A DNA stretch of 64,000 nt. Origin: G965197555 sp965197555 (GTDB lineage Bacteria; Chloroflexota; Dehalococcoidia; Lucifugimonadales; UBA3495). The notes under the pieces are model-generated. The model had not been told where the DNA came from. It saw only the letters and a program-made list of their open reading frames with translations, and made no database searches. Where the stretch lies: the NCBI GenBank assembly GCA_965197555.1, contig OZ240213.1:2852001-2916000 (forward strand), in the 5' to 3' direction. The stretch's first letter is position 1, and every line of letters begins with the position of its first letter. Both the position numbers and the translations under genes were made by a program. Of the stretch, positions 60,001-64,000 are shown one piece after another.

Positions 60001-60939
60001 TCAGTCCAGCCTCCGGGCTACCGGCAATAACCGGTCGGCCAAGTGTTCCATTAACCGAATTACGTCTTCCAAAGCATCCACCCGAAAATCATAGGTCAAT
60101 TGATCGATGCCGAGTTCCTGGCAATAGTACAGGTCGTCGATCACTTGCTGGGTATCTGTCACCAGCGCGCCGCCGGTGCGGACCGACCCCGACTCGGGCA
60201 GGCCGATATCGGTAAAGTGAAGACTACGCTTGAGAGACAGCGACACGCTGTCCGGGTCCCGGCCCGCTCGCTCTGTCTGCTGCCGCAAATAAGGGACGTG
60301 CTCCGCCACAAAATCGGGAGTCTGGCGGGTGACATGCCAGCAGTCGCCATACCTGGCGGTGCGCCTCAACGCAGCCCGGCTGTGGCCGCCGACCCAGATG
60401 GGGATTGTTGGCTTCTGTACCGGCTTCGGATAAAACGCTATCCCGTCAATTTGGAAAAACTCGCCGTGGAACTCCGGGTTAGACTCAGTCCACAGGACCC
60501 GGAACATCTTCAGATATTCGTCGCTCATTTTGCCGCGTTGCGTGTAAGACATACCTAGGGTCTCGAACTCTTTCTCCAACCAACCGACGCCCACACCGCA
60601 GATCATCCGGCCGTTGGTCAACACGTCTAGGGAGGCGAACATTTTTGCTTGGACTACCGGATTGCGGTAAGGGAGAATGACTACCGTGCTCCCCAACTTG
60701 ATGGTTGTAGTGCAAGCGGCCAAGTAGCCCAAGACGGTCATGGTCTCTAGAAAAGGCTCCTCCGGCGGCCGCTGGAACGACCCATCCGAGGTGTAAGGGT
60801 ACTGGGTAGTGCCTTCGGTGGGAAGCACAATGTGGTCACCGGCCAGCACGCAATGGAAGCCTAGGTCTTCAGCCCTTTGAGCTAACAGCTTCAGGCCGAC
60901 CGGGTCGGGTAAGCGGGGAATAGCAACGCCGATTTCCAT
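60001..60939 (-). CDS. LLM-class F420-dependent oxidoreductase
   Basis: 312 aa TIM-barrel protein of the bacterial luciferase-like family. Marks are MEIGVAIPRLPDPVGL, GFHCVLAGDHIVLP, LGSTVVILPYRNPVVQAK, MICGVGVGWLEKEFETLG and PIWVGGHSRAALRRTARYGD. Members of this subfamily use F420 or FMN to oxidise diverse small molecules; these paralogs are numerous in Chloroflexota of the SAR202 type. The ATG follows GGAGGGTACAAATA. The substrate is unknown. The 368-nt gap 60940-61307 upstream shows no gene or signal I can support. Confidence 0.9.
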   Translation of the reverse strand: MEIGVAIPRLPDPVGLKLLAQRAEDLGFHCVLAGDHIVLPTEGTTQYPYTSDGSFQRPPEEPFLETMTVLGYLAACTTTIKLGSTVVILPYRNPVVQAKMFASLDVLTNGRMICGVGVGWLEKEFETLGMSYTQRGKMSDEYLKMFRVLWTESNPEFHGEFFQIDGIAFYPKPVQKPTIPIWVGGHSRAALRRTARYGDCWHVTRQTPDFVAEHVPYLRQQTERAGRDPDSVSLSLKRSLHFTDIGLPESGSVRTGGALVTDTQQVIDDLYYCQELGIDQLTYDFRVDALEDVIRLMEHLADRLLPVARRLD

Positions 60940-61307
60940 TATTTGTACCCTCCAATGTATGTACCTGAAGTTAGGCGCTAGACCGCTCGCTTCAAACTCC
61001 CGTAGCTGGAACGGAGCATGTATTGGTTGGATACGAATTCCATCACAACGTCCACCCCCCCTCTCCCTCGGTCAACCGCTGTGTCTATTCGTGGAACTAG
61101 CCCCGCGCCTGGCGGCGACCGACACGTCCTGCCTTCCCGGCAGAATTGACACCGGCCGGAGGGTGAGCCAAATCCGAGCAACCGATGGCAACAGCGGGGC
61201 ACCAAAGCCGCCAATATTGACGAGTCGGCGGAAGGGAGTATAGCCAAGGGCTGCGACAGGGTCAAAGTTGGATGCCTTCCTGAACAGCATCGTTCCGACG
61301 GTATTTG

Positions 61308-61997
61308 TTAGCTGCCGGTGCAGGCCACCCCTTGTGATTTTATATCCTCCAGCCTGACCGGACCGATCCCCTTGATCCACACCAGTTCATCCAACGAGTT
61401 GAGGGGTCTCAAGAGAATCATCTCCGCCGCCCTAACCGGTCCAATATGGATGATCAACTCCAGGGCGTCAGCCGGCGCTGAATTTATGTCAACCTGGTCC
61501 ACCCCACATACCCTGGTAGGAGGGGTAGGGGCTAGAGTAGGCGTCATTGTGCTAGTAGGCGACGTCGTAGCCATCGGCGTAGCTGCCAGGATGGAGGTCG
61601 GCGGGGGTGACGGCCTGGCTGTAGCTGTGGGCACCGGCTCAAGTGTAGCGGTGGGAGAGGGTGCCGGGATGTGGGTGGGGGTTGTTTGGAGGACCCGTGT
61701 CGAGCTAGGCTCCGGAGTCTCGGTTGGAGCAGAGGCCGGGCTCGGCTCGACGGTTGGCATCAGCACCGGAGTGGAGAATGGTATACTCTTCGATCTCCCG
61801 GAAGGTGGCACCGTTGTAGCAGCATTGGGCGCCGCCGTTTCCTTTGGCGGTTGAGGACTTATGGTCTGTTGAGCTTGGACTTCGGCGGGGCCGAAGTCCG
61901 GTGTGAGGGTCGGGGCTGGCCCTGCACCGGCGCATGCTATCGCAGTTAACCCCAACAAGGCCGCAAGCCAGGAGATGAGTGAAGCATTGATTCCCAA
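61308..61997 (-). CDS. Lipoprotein with Pro/Thr tether and ComEA-like helix-hairpin-helix domain
   Basis: 229 aa. A signal peptide with lipobox TAIAC (Cys22) is followed by about 135 residues rich in Pro, Thr, Ser and Ala, then a C-terminal domain VDINSAPADALELIIHIGPV and a second hairpin (LVWIKGIGPVRLEDIKSQG). This is the helix-hairpin-helix pair of ComEA-type DNA receptors, which bind double-stranded DNA at the cell surface. The protein is longer than usual because of the tether and has no SLBB domain. No other competence gene is nearby, so a DNA-uptake role is only suggested. Confidence 0.8.
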   Translation of the reverse strand: MGINASLISWLAALLGLTAIACAGAGPAPTLTPDFGPAEVQAQQTISPQPPKETAAPNAATTVPPSGRSKSIPFSTPVLMPTVEPSPASAPTETPEPSSTRVLQTTPTHIPAPSPTATLEPVPTATARPSPPPTSILAATPMATTSPTSTMTPTLAPTPPTRVCGVDQVDINSAPADALELIIHIGPVRAAEMILLRPLNSLDELVWIKGIGPVRLEDIKSQGVACTGS

Positions 61998-62097
61998 TTG
62001 GTGTCCGACCCGCTATTCTCCGGCGTCAACTCAAAAGCGACTGGTGCCAAACCGCTCACCCAAGGGTAGCAGAGACGCGCAACGATTTGCATCCCGG

Positions 62098-62123
62098 TAG
62101 TCGAATGCTATAGTCGAATGCTA
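62098..62123 (+). repeat. 13-bp tandem duplication at a promoter
   Basis: TAGTCGAATGCTA occurs twice in a row without mismatch; the second copy runs into the -10 at 62122. Confidence 0.85.
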
Positions 62124-62127
62124 TAAT
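62122..62127 (+). promoter_or_regulatory. Extended -10 promoter of the first duplicated-domain gene
   Basis: TGC-TATAAT, a full consensus extended -10, 140 nt before the start codon at 62268. There is no TTGACA-like -35. The long leader in between has no recognised riboswitch. Confidence 0.5.
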
Positions 62128-62267
62128 TGTCGCCATCACTCGACCGGCGATTTCGCTAAACCGTGAGGTGGTCACGTGTGGAATTGTTGGTTGGGCAACA
62201 TCAAAGGTTTTGGGAATAATCTAGACAACGGACTCCGTTATGGGGCCCATGGGCAGGAGGAAAGTCG

Positions 62268-63101
62268 ATGATGCAAGACATCGGTAAAGCAACTTTCGAC
62301 GCCGGTGCTGTGAGTATTGTTGTCCGGCACGAGTTGTGGGACGGGAATATTCAAGACCATTCGGACCAGGGAGTGAGCATTCGGGTGGTCACGCAGGCGA
62401 ACGGCGATGAGACCGAGGTTTTACGCTTCAACTGTTTCGACATAGAGCGGAGCTACGCTTATGCTCCCGAGGGGAAAAACGAGCAGTTGAGAATGGACCC
62501 GACCGTCGACGGCAACCCGATAGGCTGGTCAGTGAAGACCATACGCAACTCGCTGCCTGCGATGCTGGAGCGGGCCGGATACGAGGATTTGGCCAAGAAC
62601 ATAGATATGGGCTTGGTGAGTGAAAAGCTTGGCGAAGCGGACGCCGCCGCCCGAGAGATGTTCCTGACCCACAGGGGCACGGTCAAGCACAACAGAGGGA
62701 CTGATATCTTCGAAGCAGGAAACATCCGGTTTGGCCTCGAAATGCGGACGGTAAGAGAGGATGGTGGGATGGCCATTCATGTCCTGGCCGATGTGGAAGG
62801 GACTAAGGGCAAGGATTACACCGAAGAAGCAGAGCTCTTGGCCTTCGACTGCTTCCGCCTGGGACCCCATTATCACTACGGTCCCAGGAACAAGAACCAC
62901 CGGATCTATTGGGACCAGACGCTGGTGACCGATCCGCTGGGATGGACCTTGGACCAATTTAAGACCGGTAGACTGCCTGCGATGATCGAGCGAGCGGGTT
63001 ATCCGGGAATCGCCGCCGACTTGGACCAAGACCTGATTGCGTCGGTCATTCCTGGAATGGAAACCAAAGCCCGGCAGATGGTCATCGATGACCCACGCTA
63101 G
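62268..63101 (+). CDS. Two-domain protein of unrecognised family (paralog A)
   Basis: 277 aa, soluble, with no signal peptide. I do not recognise the family. It is an internal duplication: the N-half (about 5-130) has ETEVLRFNCFD, NPIGWSVKTI and LPAMLERAGYEDL; the C-half (about 140-277) has AELLAFDCFRLGPHYHYGP, RIYWDQT, DPLGWTLDQF and LPAMIERAGYPGI. The HYHYGP motif is intact only in the C-half; the N-half has SYAYAP at that place. AGGAGG 7 nt before the ATG fixes the start. A close paralog follows 139 nt downstream. The His/Tyr cluster could bind a metal or aromatic ligand (speculation). Confidence 0.85.
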   Translation: MMQDIGKATFDAGAVSIVVRHELWDGNIQDHSDQGVSIRVVTQANGDETEVLRFNCFDIERSYAYAPEGKNEQLRMDPTVDGNPIGWSVKTIRNSLPAMLERAGYEDLAKNIDMGLVSEKLGEADAAAREMFLTHRGTVKHNRGTDIFEAGNIRFGLEMRTVREDGGMAIHVLADVEGTKGKDYTEEAELLAFDCFRLGPHYHYGPRNKNHRIYWDQTLVTDPLGWTLDQFKTGRLPAMIERAGYPGIAADLDQDLIASVIPGMETKARQMVIDDPR

Positions 63102-63240
63102 CCAACTCAACATTCAAGGCGGCGCTTGCCTAAAGGACCAATTCAACGGATAATAGGTACCAGCCGTAGCGAGTCATGCAGAAGCATGACACTTACACCG
63201 AGGCGATTCGCAACATTAAATAAGCCGAAGGAGGCCACAA

Positions 63241-64000
63241 ATGGATAAGGGCTCAACTGTCATAGACGCGGGGCCGGTGAGCATCGCAATGTCGTACCGG
63301 GCCGAGATCATGAACGACCAAGGTCTGTGCGTGCAGTTATACAGCGAAGTCGACGGAAAAGACACCGAGATCCTGCGCTTCGACTGCTTCGACCAGCACC
63401 CTCATTATCATTATGGTCCGGAGAACCACAATATCCGCTTGGACATGGACCAGACCACCGCGGGTAATCCCTTTGGCTGGACCGTCGAGCAGCTCACAGG
63501 GAAACTCTCCACCATGGTAGAGCGGGCCGGCTACGAGGATCTGTCATCGGAGCTAACGTCGCATCCGGTATCTCAGGACACTTGGAATAAGGTCGAAGAA
63601 GCAGGCAGATCATTGGCGCAGAACGAGCGCAGGACTGTTCACCACACCATGCCGGACATGCTGGAAGGCGATAAGATCGAATTGGGCAACATCAAGTTCG
63701 GCTTGGAGTACCGCAAGCTTCCCCAGATAAACGACGAAGGCATGGCGATCCATGTTCTGTCCGACATCGCCGGGCAGGAGATTGAGTTGCTGGCTTTCGA
63801 CTGCTTCCAGGGTGCCCCCCACTATCATTATGGCCCCCGTAATCAAGACGTCAGGATCTACTGGGACGTCACCACTTCCGGGGAGACCCTCCGCTGGACT
63901 CTCGACCAGTTCAAGGCGGGCAACCTCGGGGCCATGATCGAGCGAGCGGGCTACCCCACCATTGCTAACGCTTTGGACGAGAGGCTGATCCAGGAGAAGA
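63241..64000 (+). CDS. Two-domain protein of unrecognised family (paralog B), 3'-partial
   Basis: At least 253 codons, open to the window edge. The ATG at 63241 follows AAGGAGGCCACAA, a strong site. It has the same two-domain plan as paralog A, but HYHYGP is present in both halves (DQHPHYHYGPENHN and GAPHYHYGPRNQD). Other shared blocks are EILRFDCFD, NPFGWTVEQL and AMIERAGYPTI. By comparison with paralog A only about 20 residues should be missing. The two genes probably form one transcription unit, since the 139-nt gap shows only a small hairpin (63173-63190). Confidence 0.85.
   Translation, partial: MDKGSTVIDAGPVSIAMSYRAEIMNDQGLCVQLYSEVDGKDTEILRFDCFDQHPHYHYGPENHNIRLDMDQTTAGNPFGWTVEQLTGKLSTMVERAGYEDLSSELTSHPVSQDTWNKVEEAGRSLAQNERRTVHHTMPDMLEGDKIELGNIKFGLEYRKLPQINDEGMAIHVLSDIAGQEIELLAFDCFQGAPHYHYGPRNQDVRIYWDVTTSGETLRWTLDQFKAGNLGAMIERAGYPTIANALDERLIQEK

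Overview
The window reads as a chromosomal segment of a bacterium that is probably a member of the Chloroflexota (Dehalococcoidia/SAR202-like). This is inference from gene content: an F420-type luciferase-like oxidoreductase, a deazaflavin-type nitroreductase, a thiolase next to an HMG-CoA-synthase/DUF35 fusion, lipoproteins with Ala/Pro or Pro/Thr tethers, and moderately high G+C. No rRNA, tRNA, CRISPR array, insertion sequence or phage gene was seen.

Region 1 (1-40314) is the outstanding feature. It is a head-to-tail array of 19 paralogous ABC-transporter solute-binding lipoproteins (family 5, Dpp/Opp type), all on the + strand and called SBP-1 to SBP-19 here. SBP-1 is cut by the left edge and carries an in-frame stop, so the array probably continues outside the window. 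Each complete protein has a lipoprotein signal peptide (Cys at residue 28-30), a 40-75 residue Ala/Pro/Thr tether, and a binding domain of about 510 residues. Almost every gene is a self-contained transcription unit: a TTGACA-N17/18-TAGAAT promoter, a leader of roughly 50-60 nt, a GCGAGGTGA ribosome-binding site, the gene, and a GC-rich hairpin terminator.

Region 2 (40480-42534) holds one pair of Dpp/Opp-type permease genes directly downstream of SBP-19. No ATPase gene is visible. The simplest model is many receptors, differing around the presumed ligand site, that share one permease pair and an ATPase encoded elsewhere.

Region 3 (42535-50158): a strong hairpin, a possible decayed response-regulator fragment, an MFS transporter, and on the minus strand an RND efflux pump with a very long periplasmic-adaptor-like protein built from two different coiled-coil repeat modules.

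Region 4 (50532-62000) is mostly housekeeping and metabolism: a DCC-family thiol protein, a deazaflavin-type nitroreductase, a metallo-beta-lactamase hydrolase, the division-site operon minC-minD-minE, a thiolase with an HMG-CoA-synthase-like/DUF35 fusion, an S41 processing protease, smpB, a gamma carbonic anhydrase, an F420-type oxidoreductase and a helix-hairpin-helix lipoprotein.

Region 5 (62268-64000): two adjacent paralogs of an unrecognised protein, each made of two copies of a domain carrying a His/Tyr-rich HYHYGP motif. The second runs off the right edge.
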